From assembly GCF_024449095.1 (NCBI RefSeq), contig NZ_CP024628.1, positions 806,001-870,000 of the forward strand: a stretch of DNA of 64,000 nt, written 5' to 3'. Each line of letters opens with the position of its first letter. The first letter of the stretch is position 1. Source of the DNA: Vibrio coralliilyticus (lineage in GTDB: Bacteria; Pseudomonadota; Gammaproteobacteria; Enterobacterales; Vibrionaceae). Under the pieces are notes generated by a model. The model was given only the letters and a program-made list of their open reading frames with translations. It was not told where the DNA came from and did no database searches. A program made the position numbers and the translations under genes. Shown here piece by piece: positions 44,577 through 53,908 of the stretch.

Positions 44577-46322
44577 TTAGCAACCTTTATGCCACCATAT
44601 TTGCACTTTCTCTTGCGGTCTATTCAGTGTTTCAGGAAAGTCTGTTAACAACTCAATAAAACAGTCCGCCATCGAGCTTGTCGTCACCACACCGTCATCA
44701 AGCATATTTAACAAAGCTTCATAACCTTCTTTACCTTTCATCGTATAGGCTGAAGAGGTTCCGGTGTAGTACCGCTCTTCTTCAATCTTTTGCCAGCCTA
44801 GCTGATCACTATAGATTTCTAGACCAACGATCCGGTTTCCTTTTTCCGCTTCCGGAAGGTATTGAAAGTTCAGGTTGTAGGTATATGGATAGGATCCGTC
44901 GCCAGTACCTTCTACACCATTATTTGTGGCATTATTGATTGCCCCTTCAAGTGCTGCGGCAATGTCCTTCCCTTTAAGTCGATAGACACCAATTGGTACG
45001 GCAAACGGTAGTAACTTGCCAGCAATATCGGCGACTGACACATTACCAACATTCAACGAATTACGAACACCACCTGCATTGTGAATAGCAAATTCTGCAT
45101 TATGTCCAAGTTTGTTCATAGAATGAACAAAAGACTCAGCGACCAAAGGTGCCAACTCGCTCGCACCTACTTCATCAGGAATTCTGATATGACGTAGTGG
45201 TTTATCTGCATGAGCAATAACATTGCGCTGTAGCGCTCTAACCCGAGTCACATACTTTTCATTCAACAACCCCTGCAATTGTTGATCTTTTTTGCACACC
45301 AATACATTGGGGTGCTCATCAATAAATCGTCGTGCAAGGTTATAAGGCAATTCTTCGGTGCACTCATTCATACTGGCATCAAGGAATAATCGACGCCCTA
45401 GTAACAGCTCATTTTGCCCTTTAAACCTGATGATCTCGCCGTGTTCATTAAAATCAATATCACAGTGCCCCATGCTGAGGGCGTGGTAGCCAGCTTGAAC
45501 AACATGAGTACCGTTAATTTTAATACCGTATTCATCATCTTTTTGCAGGCCGAGTGAACTGAAATCACCTTGTAAGCGATGACTATGCCCCCCCACAATA
45601 ATGCTAATTCCTTCCACCTGCTCTGCCATATCTTGATCAGCTTCATAACCCATATGGCTTAAGAGGATGATCTTATTAATGCCATGATTTCGAATGTCCT
45701 CAACAGTGCGCTTTGCGGTTTCAATCGAGCTCACAAATGGGGTATCTGGATCAGGGTTAGAAATGTCTGCCATTTTTTCGAGAGCTAGGGAGAAAATAGC
45801 AATAGGCTCTCCATTTACCTCTTTCACAATCCATTGAGCTGATTGGCTTTCCGGTAAGAACGAATATACCCATGCTTTGTCTCTCAGCGTCGACTCTTTA
45901 TGTGAGTGTTCATTCGACAGATCCCAATTGCCAGCAAGTAGGGGAAACTCAATTTGCTCAGCAAATTTGGCAACCGGTAAATTCCCCATATCCAGCTCAT
46001 GATTACCTAACGCCATTGCATCAATATTTAGAGCATTGAGCATGGTCGCATTCGCTTCCCCTTTAAATAGCGAGAAATATAATGTCCCTTGAAAGCAGTC
46101 TCCTGCGTGTAGGAATAGCATTTCACGCTGATCTGACAAAGACTCTTCAAGTTGCTTTTTACGTGTTGCAATACGAGCAAAGCCCCCTGCGCTAACGTAA
46201 GGTGTCAGGGTTTCCCCTTCAACATTGATCGTTAACTGCAACGACGTTGGTTCGAAGTACGAGTGGGTATCATTGATGTGCGCAAGCCTTATCTTGGTTG
46301 CTTTATTGTTTTTATATTTCAT
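44577..46322 (-). CDS. 5'-nucleotidase/UshA-like metallophosphatase without signal peptide
   Basis: A 581-residue two-domain enzyme. The N-terminal metallophosphatase has the metal motifs RLAHINDTHSYF, GDCFQGT, GNHELDMG and GGHSHRLQGD. The C-terminal 5'-nucleotidase domain has HNAGGVRNSL and a dinuclear substrate region. UshA is normally periplasmic, but this protein starts with a charged lysine- and asparagine-rich stretch and no hydrophobic signal, so it should be cytoplasmic unless exported otherwise. The start at 46322 has GAGAAGA upstream, better than 46337. A short membrane-protein ORF follows. Confidence 0.88.
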   Translation of the reverse strand: MKYKNNKATKIRLAHINDTHSYFEPTSLQLTINVEGETLTPYVSAGGFARIATRKKQLEESLSDQREMLFLHAGDCFQGTLYFSLFKGEANATMLNALNIDAMALGNHELDMGNLPVAKFAEQIEFPLLAGNWDLSNEHSHKESTLRDKAWVYSFLPESQSAQWIVKEVNGEPIAIFSLALEKMADISNPDPDTPFVSSIETAKRTVEDIRNHGINKIILLSHMGYEADQDMAEQVEGISIIVGGHSHRLQGDFSSLGLQKDDEYGIKINGTHVVQAGYHALSMGHCDIDFNEHGEIIRFKGQNELLLGRRLFLDASMNECTEELPYNLARRFIDEHPNVLVCKKDQQLQGLLNEKYVTRVRALQRNVIAHADKPLRHIRIPDEVGASELAPLVAESFVHSMNKLGHNAEFAIHNAGGVRNSLNVGNVSVADIAGKLLPFAVPIGVYRLKGKDIAAALEGAINNATNNGVEGTGDGSYPYTYNLNFQYLPEAEKGNRIVGLEIYSDQLGWQKIEEERYYTGTSSAYTMKGKEGYEALLNMLDDGVVTTSSMADCFIELLTDFPETLNRPQEKVQIWWHKGC

Positions 46323-46555
46323 ATTTTCTTCTCTCATAATCCACTACATCGTATCCCATCCTCTATGACAAATTCATTAACTTTCACATTTTTCTTGTAT
46401 GCCTGATTCTCTATACATAAATAAAAGTGAGTTTAATCGCCTAACTCTATTCATCTTTTACACCAAGAAAGCACAAACTTTGTGAGTTAAGCTTCTGCTT
46501 ATACGAGGTTTTTCTATTATGCTTTAAGTAACAGTAGCTCAAACGGAGTCAGTAC

Positions 46556-48187
46556 ATGCTGCTAGAGCGGATTGAAATTTCTGGCTTTCGTGGGATCAAA
46601 CGACTATCTATTGCGTTTGATGAACTCACGACCCTTATTGGCGAAAATACTTGGGGTAAGTCTTCATTACTTGATGCCCTGTCTGTCGCGTTGCCACCTG
46701 AAGGCGTGCCATACCAATTCGAAATGACGGATTTTCACGTCGACTATTCGATTGCTCACCCACAAACTCAACATCTACAAATTGTTATTAGCCTAATATC
46801 CAACGATAAAAATGAAATCAACTCAGGCCGTTATCGAAAAATCAAGCCCGTTTGGATTCAAGATGCACAAGGCGCGAATAAAATCATCTATCGGTTAAGC
46901 GCTAGCCGTGATGGGTATGATGTTACTACTCGCTATGCCTTTCTTGATCGTGAGGGGAACCCTCTCCCACTTCACCACTCTGAAAAGCTAGCTCAGGAGT
47001 TAATGACACTACATCCCGTCATTCGTTTAAAAGACTCCCGACGCTTTGAACGCCCAATAGGTAACTTGGGTGATACCAATGATCGAATAGAAAAACGCAT
47101 TAACAACACATGCCGCCGTCTTATGGCAATACCCGGGCATGTAAATAAAGGAGAAATGAAAAGCAGCCTAAGCTCAATGAGCCTTCTCGTTGATCATTAC
47201 TTTTCCTTTAAATCCAGTACACGTAAGAACCTACGTAAGCAAAGAGACGGTATTTTCTTTAGTGGTTCATCCAACAATAAAAGTATTTCACAAGTTGTTG
47301 AAGAAACAAAAAGTAAACAGACCAGACTTCTATTTATGGGCTTACTCAATGCCTACCTACAAGCCAAAGGGCCGAACAAGCTTCGGCGCTGTGCAAGGCC
47401 ATTGTTAATTCTTGAAGATCCTGAAGGTCGGTTGCACCCTACCCACTTAGCCAGAGCCTGGAGTCTGTTACAACTTCTTCCCATGCAAAAAATTCTCACT
47501 ACAAACAGTGGGGATCTGTTAGGGCAAGTTCCACTTTACAGTATCCGGCGTTTGGTTCGACAGTCAGACCGCACTATTACCACCTATCTACCATCTCAAG
47601 GCTTTAGCAAAGATGAGCTCAGACGCATCGGCTTCCATATTCGTTTTCATCGCTCAGGCGCATTGTTTGCGAGGTGTTGGCTTTTGGTTGAAGGGGAAAC
47701 TGAAGTCTGGTTGTTCAATGAATTAGCCAACCAATGCGGTTATAATTTGGCGGCTGAAGGTGTGCAAATCATAGAATTCGCTCAATCAGGTCTAAAATCC
47801 TTAGTCAAGATCGCCAAAGCTTTCGGTATTGATTGGCATGTTGTCACCGACGGCGATGCAGCTGGTAAAAAGTATGCTGCCGCAGTGCGGGCTCAATTAG
47901 GCAACGATCAAGAACGTCATCGTCTGACAGAGTTACCAGATAGAGATATTGAGCACTATCTCTATAACAATGGCTTCGAACCCTTCTTTAAAGGTATGGT
48001 CCGAATTCCCCTTGATCATCCAATTCCGGCCAAGAAAGTAGTCACTAGAGTACTCAAGAAATTTGCGAAGCCTGACCTTGCTCTTGCGATTGTTTCTCAC
48101 TGTGAGAGTCAAGGCATGGAATGCATCCCACTGCTGCTTAGGTGGACGTTAAAACGCGTTGTTACCATGGCAAACGGCAACACATAA
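46556..48187 (+). CDS. ybjD: YbjD/DUF2813 OLD-family ATP-dependent endonuclease
   Basis: A 543-residue protein with an SMC-like ATPase head (GFRGIKRLSIAFDELTTLIGENTWGKSSLLDAL, Walker A at about 29-37), LILEDPEGRLHP near residue 280 as the ABC-type Walker B, and a TOPRIM domain (LLVEGETEVWLF near 380, DGDAAGKKY near 440). This is the OLD-family nuclease layout found in E. coli YbjD and in defence systems. As a lone conserved gene it is more likely chromosomal DNA metabolism. No partner (such as GajB or a reverse transcriptase) is present. Confidence 0.88.
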   Translation: MLLERIEISGFRGIKRLSIAFDELTTLIGENTWGKSSLLDALSVALPPEGVPYQFEMTDFHVDYSIAHPQTQHLQIVISLISNDKNEINSGRYRKIKPVWIQDAQGANKIIYRLSASRDGYDVTTRYAFLDREGNPLPLHHSEKLAQELMTLHPVIRLKDSRRFERPIGNLGDTNDRIEKRINNTCRRLMAIPGHVNKGEMKSSLSSMSLLVDHYFSFKSSTRKNLRKQRDGIFFSGSSNNKSISQVVEETKSKQTRLLFMGLLNAYLQAKGPNKLRRCARPLLILEDPEGRLHPTHLARAWSLLQLLPMQKILTTNSGDLLGQVPLYSIRRLVRQSDRTITTYLPSQGFSKDELRRIGFHIRFHRSGALFARCWLLVEGETEVWLFNELANQCGYNLAAEGVQIIEFAQSGLKSLVKIAKAFGIDWHVVTDGDAAGKKYAAAVRAQLGNDQERHRLTELPDRDIEHYLYNNGFEPFFKGMVRIPLDHPIPAKKVVTRVLKKFAKPDLALAIVSHCESQGMECIPLLLRWTLKRVVTMANGNT

Positions 48188-48190
48188 AAA

Positions 48191-48224
48191 AGCGGCCCTG
48201 ATTGCTTTCAGCAACCAAGGCCGC
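48191..48224 (-). terminator. Intrinsic terminator of the DUF1097 gene
   Basis: GCGGCC (48192-48197) and GGCCGC (48219-48224) pair, with an inner TTGCT/AGCAA stem, and on the minus strand the hairpin runs into six T residues. It lies between the convergent ybjD and DUF1097 genes. Confidence 0.82.
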
Positions 48225-48265
48225 GTATCAAATATCAGCGATACGAATCAATCGGGGGTTCACAA

Positions 48266-48751
48266 TCATGAGCGAGTTGGCAACTCGCTGGCAGATTGTG
48301 TTTGAGAAGACTTCTGATGCAGCCATAAGCCACTTGCTTTCATTAAGTAACCAAACACTCCACCTAAGATCAACGAAGGAATAACAAGCTGCCAGTTACC
48401 ATCTGCTGCGAAAGTTGCGCAAGAACCGATAAAAGTACCTGGTATATACCCAAGCCAATTTTGCTTTGCTTGAATACACATCATGAATGCCACGATAGCA
48501 GTGATCACATAACCAAGAATTTCTAGCGAAGCATACTGGGAAGCATGGATAATCACCATTGCCCAAAATACACCTGTCATGTTGGTCACCAAGCTCTCAG
48601 CCAGGCCCTTAAGCCCACTGGTTGGAGAAGCAAAGTAACTGGTACAACCTAAGAAACCAGCCCATGACAATAGGCCAAGTGAGATAGCAATCCACCCCCA
48701 AAGCCCAGAAAGAATACCTGTAGTTAATGAAATCGCGACAAGTGTGCTCAT
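48266..48751 (-). CDS. DUF1097 integral membrane protein
   Basis: A 161-residue inner-membrane protein with about five hydrophobic segments of the DUF1097 (YcdZ-like) type: GLWGWIAISLGLLSWAGFLGCTSYFASPTSG at the start and GYIPGTFIGSCATFA later. The length is normal. Function unknown; in related genomes such genes sit near fermentation and formate genes, which fits the FNT gene nearby, but that is only suggestive. Confidence 0.8.
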   Translation of the reverse strand: MSTLVAISLTTGILSGLWGWIAISLGLLSWAGFLGCTSYFASPTSGLKGLAESLVTNMTGVFWAMVIIHASQYASLEILGYVITAIVAFMMCIQAKQNWLGYIPGTFIGSCATFAADGNWQLVIPSLILGGVFGYLMKASGLWLHQKSSQTQSASELPTRS

Positions 48752-48914
48752 ACCGCCTCGCTAAGTGTGCTTTCCACACATCAAAAGTACAAGACGGCAT
48801 GTTAAGGGTTAAATAAGCGAAACAAAACGATCCAAATCACAATAAAAAGGCAATAAAATGAAATATTAAAAATATTTTGTGACGCAAACGCTATTTCAAC
48901 AGATAGTGAAAATA

Positions 48915-49820
48915 TCAAAGGACTGACGGTTTACCTTTCATCATCCGTAAGCCTTCTCGCTTAATACACTCGACAAGTGGGTTTTCCAACATATCTGCAC
49001 GCCATATAAAAGACAATGTCCTCTCCATATTCAGTTCCGGCACATTCAACGCCACCAGTTGACCATTTTCAATAAAGCGCTCAACATCCAAATAAGGTAA
49101 GCAAGTGAGGTATTGTCCATTTTCAACCATGCTACGTAGGACAGGTACATGCTCATACTCACGCCAAACGTCTAAATCTTCAATTAAATGATGAATGGAG
49201 CTATCAAATATTTTGCGAGTACCACTACCATGCTCCCTCAATACCCACCTAGCTTGCTCTAACTGCGCCAAGCTAACCGTGTTATGTTTCGCAAATGGGT
49301 GATGAGCAGCTGCGACCACGGTCAAATGATCACGACACCATACCTCTTGGTGGAGACGGTTATCATCACAACGCCCTTCAATGATACCCAGATCGTACTT
49401 ATAGTCTAAAACGCCCTGCATGACGCTATCCGTACTTTTTACTTTCAGTGAGATTCGCATCTCTGGGAATGAGTTATCAATAATACTGATAAGGTCCGGA
49501 ACCAAGTGTTCCGCAGGTGTTTGACTCGCACCTAATTTGATGTGACCACTGAGCAAATGTTGCTCGTAAAAGCCCATTTCAATCTGCTGCGCATCTTGTA
49601 ATAAGCGCTTCGCTTTCGGTCTGAGCCACATCCCCCAATGGGTCAGTGCCATTTGTTTACCTTGTCGTTCAAACAATGGTCGGCCAAGCATTTTTTCGAG
49701 TTGAGCGAGCGACATGCTGGTTGCAGACTGAGTTAACGCTAGCTTATCAGCCGCCATGCTGACACTCCCCATATCTGCGACTGCGTCAAATACGGCGAGT
49801 TGTTTAAGAGAGTATCTCAT
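48915..49820 (-). CDS. LysR-family transcriptional regulator
   Basis: A 301-residue LysR regulator: helix-turn-helix at 1-60 (VAVFDAVADMGSVSMAADKLALTQSATSMSLAQLE region) and an effector domain of the CysB/YeiE-like branch (GHIKLGASQTPAEHLVPDLI). It is divergent from the FNT-CBS gene with a 220-base spacer and is the likely regulator of it. YeiE-type regulators respond to sulfite or formate-linked signals in other bacteria; ligand here unknown. Confidence 0.88.
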   Translation of the reverse strand: MRYSLKQLAVFDAVADMGSVSMAADKLALTQSATSMSLAQLEKMLGRPLFERQGKQMALTHWGMWLRPKAKRLLQDAQQIEMGFYEQHLLSGHIKLGASQTPAEHLVPDLISIIDNSFPEMRISLKVKSTDSVMQGVLDYKYDLGIIEGRCDDNRLHQEVWCRDHLTVVAAAHHPFAKHNTVSLAQLEQARWVLREHGSGTRKIFDSSIHHLIEDLDVWREYEHVPVLRSMVENGQYLTCLPYLDVERFIENGQLVALNVPELNMERTLSFIWRADMLENPLVECIKREGLRMMKGKPSVL

Positions 49821-50018
49821 TAAGCTTTGATCCTTTGCTTAGAGAGTGTGAGTACACAACTGCTTATAAATAAGCAAGTTGTTTCATTCTATCCTTCTCA
49901 CTTTCTATATCAACATTTTTGATGAGGTTTTTAAATATTATCAATTTTACGTGTATTGCCGAACACCATAACCTGAATTGGCAGTGAGATGCTTTTACTG
50001 CATTAACAGGAGGTAATC

Positions 50019-50066
50019 ATGACTAATCAATTCGGGAGCCGATATGACACAAGCTCAAGCGAATAA
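50019..50066 (+). CDS. Short upstream ORF overlapping the FNT-CBS start
   Basis: A 15-codon frame (MTNQFGSRYDTSSSE) with an ideal AGGAGG 5 bases before its ATG. It ends inside the FNT-CBS gene in another frame, overlapping its first 23 bases. The FNT ATG has its own GGGAG at 6 bases. Ribosomes on the short frame would cross the FNT start, so it may couple, mask or tune FNT translation. It may also be a chance frame. Confidence 0.4.
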   Translation: MTNQFGSRYDTSSSE

Positions 50067-51495
50067 TCTCTACTTTTCTCCTAGTGAGATGATGGCTGAG
50101 GCGGAAAAATTTGCCCTTAGTAAGGCCAAAAAAACCAGCAGTATGACGTTAGGGCTCGCTGTAATGGCAGGAGCTTTTATTGGGCTCGCTTTTCTGTTCT
50201 ACATAACCGTCACTACTGGCAACACAGAATCAGGTTGGGGGATCAGCCGACTCGCTGGAGGTCTAGCGTTCAGTATGGGGCTGATTCTGATTGTTATTTG
50301 CGGCGGAGAGCTATTTACCAGCTCCGTTCTATCCAGCATTTCGTGGGCCAATAAACAAATTAGCCTTGGAAAAATGTTGTCTATATGGGGAAAAGTTTAT
50401 GTGGGTAACTTTTTAGGAGCCATGTTGCTGCTAATTATTGTTACTGCTGCTGGCCTCTATCAAATGGATAACGGTCAATGGGGCCTCAATGCACTCAATA
50501 TTGCACAGCATAAACTCCATCACTCTACAATAGAAGCATTCGCATTAGGGGTACTGTGTAACCTATTGGTGTGTCTTGCTATTTGGCTAACATTTAGCAG
50601 TGCAAATGCCATGACAAAAGCAGCAATGACCATCATGCCTGTAGCCATGTTTGTTTCAAGTGGCTTCGAGCACTGCGTTGCCAATATGTTTATGGTGCCG
50701 CTTGGTATCGTAATCCAAAGTTTTGCACCAGAAACCTTTTGGACCCAAGTGAGCGCAAACCCTGCTCAATACAGCGACCTTAATATTTATCAATTTATTA
50801 CCGCTAACCTCATCCCTGTCACTTTAGGGAATATTCTTGGCGGAGCGGTGTTAGTGGGTCTTGCCAATTGGAGTATATATCGCAGACCTCAACTTAAAGC
50901 CGCATCTATTTCAAGTATTACAACAACCACTAACATTACGTCAGTCAAGGAAAACACCATGAACAACACACTCATCGTAAAAGACTTTATGAACCCAAAT
51001 CCCATTACTCTGAGCCCTGAGATGCCTACTGCTAGCGCAATAGATACGTTACTAAAGCACCATTTGGTCAGCTCTCCTGTTGTTGACTCTCAAGGTCGAT
51101 TAATTGGTTTCTACTCTGTGCATGATGTGATGGTGGATTTATGGTGTCAGGATTACATCCCAGTTGAAGGACAGAAAGTGGTGGATTTGATGTCTAGGGA
51201 TATCATTGCCATCAGCTCTCAAGATACGTTAGTTGATGTCGCTGAGTTTCTCTGCATCGATAAAGAACAGCTTTATCCGACAACCAGTATGGGGATAGCA
51301 ACACAGCTTAGTTCTCTTTCTCTTGAAGAACGAGCGAAGAGTATCAAGGTACATAAACCACACGTATTGCCTGTTCTGGAAAAAGGTGAGTTTGTGGGCG
51401 TGGTAACCAGAGAAGATGTACTGCGGGCTATGCGTTCAATTTATAGTGATACCGTCACATTAGTCACAGAAGCAAATCAACGAGAGACTGCATAA
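50044..51495 (+). CDS. Formate/nitrite transporter (FNT) fused to a CBS-domain pair
   Basis: A 483-residue fusion. Residues 1-285 are a FocA/NirC-type FNT channel with six membrane segments, including the conserved GFEHCVANM near 218. After a Thr/Ser/Asn-rich linker (about 285-305), residues 310-475 form a CBS pair (VKDFMNPNPITLS, VVDSQGRLIGFYSVHDV, VLEKGEFVGVVTREDV). CBS pairs bind adenine nucleotides and could gate the channel. An in-frame ATG at 50959 with AAGGA upstream could yield the CBS part alone. A LysR gene is divergent. Whether formate, nitrite or hydrosulfide passes is not decidable. Confidence 0.88.
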   Translation: MTQAQANNLYFSPSEMMAEAEKFALSKAKKTSSMTLGLAVMAGAFIGLAFLFYITVTTGNTESGWGISRLAGGLAFSMGLILIVICGGELFTSSVLSSISWANKQISLGKMLSIWGKVYVGNFLGAMLLLIIVTAAGLYQMDNGQWGLNALNIAQHKLHHSTIEAFALGVLCNLLVCLAIWLTFSSANAMTKAAMTIMPVAMFVSSGFEHCVANMFMVPLGIVIQSFAPETFWTQVSANPAQYSDLNIYQFITANLIPVTLGNILGGAVLVGLANWSIYRRPQLKAASISSITTTTNITSVKENTMNNTLIVKDFMNPNPITLSPEMPTASAIDTLLKHHLVSSPVVDSQGRLIGFYSVHDVMVDLWCQDYIPVEGQKVVDLMSRDIIAISSQDTLVDVAEFLCIDKEQLYPTTSMGIATQLSSLSLEERAKSIKVHKPHVLPVLEKGEFVGVVTREDVLRAMRSIYSDTVTLVTEANQRETA

Positions 51496-51533
51496 CCAAT
51501 TTTGGTCAGGAAATAAGTCGCTTGATCAAAAAA

Positions 51534-51555
51534 GTCCCCAACATTAGTTGGGGAC
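51534..51555 (-). terminator. Intrinsic terminator of the yceI operon
   Basis: Perfect 9-base arms GTCCCCAAC and GTTGGGGAC with loop ATTA. On the minus strand it runs into six T residues. It lies between the convergent FNT-CBS and YceI genes. Confidence 0.88.
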
Positions 51556-51573
51556 GCTTTACTTTGACTGTAT

Positions 51574-52143
51574 TTACTTCTTGATACCTTCGACATGCAA
51601 CTCCATGTCGACGTAGCTTGAAGCTCCCATCACAGGAATGTCGAAATCCTCCAGTTCGAGACGTGTAGTGCCATAAAAGCCCGCACGTTCACCACCCCAC
51701 GGATCTTTACCCGCACCAACAAATTCAGCATCGATGGTAATCTCTTTGGTGACGCCATGAAGGTTAAGGTTGCCCGTCACTTCAAGTTTGCCGTTACCTT
51801 TGTCCTTTACACTCGTACTTTCAAATGTTGCGGTGGAGTACTTAGAGGCATCAATGAAGTCTGAGCTGCGAATGTGCTTGTCACGTTCTGCATGGTTCGA
51901 GTCTAAACTTGTTGTATCAACGATGACCGATACTTTTGAGGCATCAATATTTGCAGGGTCGTAAGAAAAGTCACCTTCAAATGTGTTAAAACGCCCCTTG
52001 ATAAAGCTGTAGCCTAAGTGGCTAACTTTAAAGTTAACCGATGCGTGAGCACCTTTATTGTCAATTACGTAGTCCGCTGCGCTTGCACCAAATGGCAATG
52101 CCATGGTCATAGCCAATCCAGTTGCAAATAACATCTTTTTCAT
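51574..52143 (-). CDS. YceI-family periplasmic protein
   Basis: A 189-residue protein with a signal peptide (ending GASA-AD) and the YceI lipocalin-like barrel: HASVNFKVSHLGYSFIKGRFNTFEGDF, SLDSNHAERDKHIRSSDFID and TGNLNLHGVTKEI. YceI proteins bind polyprenyl or quinone-like lipids and respond to osmotic or alkaline conditions. It overlaps the upstream cytochrome b561 gene by ATGA, the usual pairing. Confidence 0.93.
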   Translation of the reverse strand: MKKMLFATGLAMTMALPFGASAADYVIDNKGAHASVNFKVSHLGYSFIKGRFNTFEGDFSYDPANIDASKVSVIVDTTSLDSNHAERDKHIRSSDFIDASKYSTATFESTSVKDKGNGKLEVTGNLNLHGVTKEITIDAEFVGAGKDPWGGERAGFYGTTRLELEDFDIPVMGASSYVDMELHVEGIKK

Positions 52144-52688
52144 TTCGAAGCTCCTATCATCTTGCGTAGCGTGTTGTCTTTGTTAATCACGTGGTGTTTT
52201 ATAGCAGCGAGTGCATGAGCCGCTGCCATTAGAATGAGTGCCCAGGCTGCATAGAAATGTATTTCGCCTGAAAGATCGGCTTGATTTTCAAACAGTGCGC
52301 CTAGCCCAGGGACTGTAAACCAGTTGAAGACGTCAATACCTCTGCCATCTTCTGTTGAAATAAGGTATCCGGAAGCAAAAAGCACAAGCAGCACAAAGTA
52401 CATTGCAGCATGAATCAATTTAGCGCCCAATCTTTCATAGGCTTTACCTTCCACTTCAGGAGAAGGTGTTGCGTGTTTCCAAACAAAACGAAATAGTGTT
52501 AGACCGGCAAGCAAAATACCTATCGATTTATGCCAGTGAGGTGCCGTTTTATACCATTCGCTGTAATACGTTAGGTCAACCATCCATAGGCCTACAGCAA
52601 ACATACCAATGATGACTATCGCTGATACCCAGTGAATACCCCGAGCGATAGGGTTATAGTTTTTAACTTGTGACTTCATTGCACTCAA
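52140..52688 (-). CDS. Cytochrome b561-type membrane protein
   Basis: A 182-residue protein with four membrane helices. Conserved histidines occur in ARGIHWVSA, PHWHKSIG, LIHAAMYF and the last helix (HALAAIKHHV), as in di-heme cytochrome b561. It moves electrons between the quinone pool and a periplasmic partner or oxygen species. Coupled to YceI by ATGA overlap; the pair probably handles lipid-soluble quinone chemistry. Confidence 0.9.
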   Translation of the reverse strand: MSAMKSQVKNYNPIARGIHWVSAIVIIGMFAVGLWMVDLTYYSEWYKTAPHWHKSIGILLAGLTLFRFVWKHATPSPEVEGKAYERLGAKLIHAAMYFVLLVLFASGYLISTEDGRGIDVFNWFTVPGLGALFENQADLSGEIHFYAAWALILMAAAHALAAIKHHVINKDNTLRKMIGASK

Positions 52689-52839
52689 TCCAAATATTGA
52701 ATAGTTCTCTTTTTCATTGAGACTATCGCCTCCTTTGTTTCTATAACAGATTATTTACTATTATTTACATTCGGGAAACGGAGTGAATTTGATTAAGTCT
52801 TTCAAAAAATTTGAAGGAACTTTTTACTTCATAGGTTAA

Positions 52840-53088
52840 TCAAAAATCGCTAACCTGCTCTATCTCATAAAGTGCATCAGCAATGTCTAGCATTTTCTTC
52901 TGCATGACCGCCTGTGCATCGGCTAAACCTTTATTATAAAAAGCGGGCCCAAACGTCTCTGTTATAAAGTCGATAAAAAAGTCAGCATCAAACTGACCAA
53001 TCTCTATATCTAGCTCATCTTCCAGATATCGCAATAAAGCAGATGACATTGCTTGTTTTTGTTGTGACGTGAATTCAATCTTAGACAT
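52840..53088 (-). CDS. DUF2164 family small protein
   Basis: An 82-residue soluble helical protein matching the small DUF2164 family: LEDELDIEIGQFDADFFIDFITETFGPAFYNKGLADAQAVMQ. The YNKGLxDA motif is the family mark. Function unknown. It stands alone, divergent from an unrecognised gene at 53191. Confidence 0.82.
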   Translation of the reverse strand: MSKIEFTSQQKQAMSSALLRYLEDELDIEIGQFDADFFIDFITETFGPAFYNKGLADAQAVMQKKMLDIADALYEIEQVSDF

Positions 53089-53190
53089 AAACCCTTAACT
53101 CTGCTCAATATTTTTCTTGGTAAGTGTAACTAAATAAAACCATCACATGCTAATCTTGTTTGGGTAAATATCGACTCATGGAGAGAAGTC

Positions 53191-53826
53191 TTGTTACTTG
53201 ATGTGCTAATTCAAAGTGTCAATGAATTTCAGGCAGATTGTATGAAGCTGTGTGAAAAACATTATCCGACGATCCATAATAAGGGAATGAGTGAGCACCA
53301 CTTGAGCTTGGCCTTTTCTCGCCGTTTATCAAGGACATTAATTGAGTTCGGCCATCACTGTGAATATGTCGCTTTAGAAGCGTATGCAAATAATGAACAA
53401 CCTCATCACTATCGAGTCACTTCGGATGTGGGGACTGTTTGGATTCTCTCATCGCATTTATTCAGCGCAGGAAGCAACTGTCGGCAAAAGTTGTTTAAAG
53501 CGATTACTCAATGGCAAGAAGAATACGCCTTTGCGATTCAACCCAACGATTTATTACTTCTACTCAGCGATCACTGGATTTCTCGAAATAAACAAAGCAG
53601 GGAGTTACTCCATTGGTGGACAGGTCAACTGCCAGATGAAATCGACCAATACAAGCTACAAGGTATTAGTCTGTTTGAAAGTGACTCTCAATTAGCCAAT
53701 TCGCTGGAGCAACACTTCGGCCTGAGCCCCTACTTTGTTAAATGCACTCATCCACTCAGACGCTCGACGGATAAGCAATTAGTTCGCAAATACATTCAGC
53801 TTTACTCCGTCGTTCAACTTAGTTAG
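53191..53826 (+). CDS. Uncharacterised protein (211 aa), TTG start
   Basis: I recognise no family. The protein is soluble, rich in His, Trp and Leu, with no signal peptide (LSRTLIEFGHHCEYVALEAY; LLLSDHWISRNKQSRELLHWW). The frame begins with TTG, preceded by GGAG at 7 bases; no better start is near. It is divergent from the DUF2164 gene and followed by a lipase gene in the same direction after about 80 bases. Confidence 0.6.
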   Translation: MLLDVLIQSVNEFQADCMKLCEKHYPTIHNKGMSEHHLSLAFSRRLSRTLIEFGHHCEYVALEAYANNEQPHHYRVTSDVGTVWILSSHLFSAGSNCRQKLFKAITQWQEEYAFAIQPNDLLLLLSDHWISRNKQSRELLHWWTGQLPDEIDQYKLQGISLFESDSQLANSLEQHFGLSPYFVKCTHPLRRSTDKQLVRKYIQLYSVVQLS

Positions 53827-53908
53827 TGAGACACTCACTTTATCCTTGTCATCGCACTTTCACGTTATTCAGCCATACTCACAAAGTTAACCCTTTGATG
53901 AGTTCAGC

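Noticed and set aside
46556..48187. YbjD OLD-family nuclease as part of an anti-phage system
   Set aside because: No Gabija-type helicase, retron or other partner is adjacent; the neighbours are ordinary chromosomal genes.
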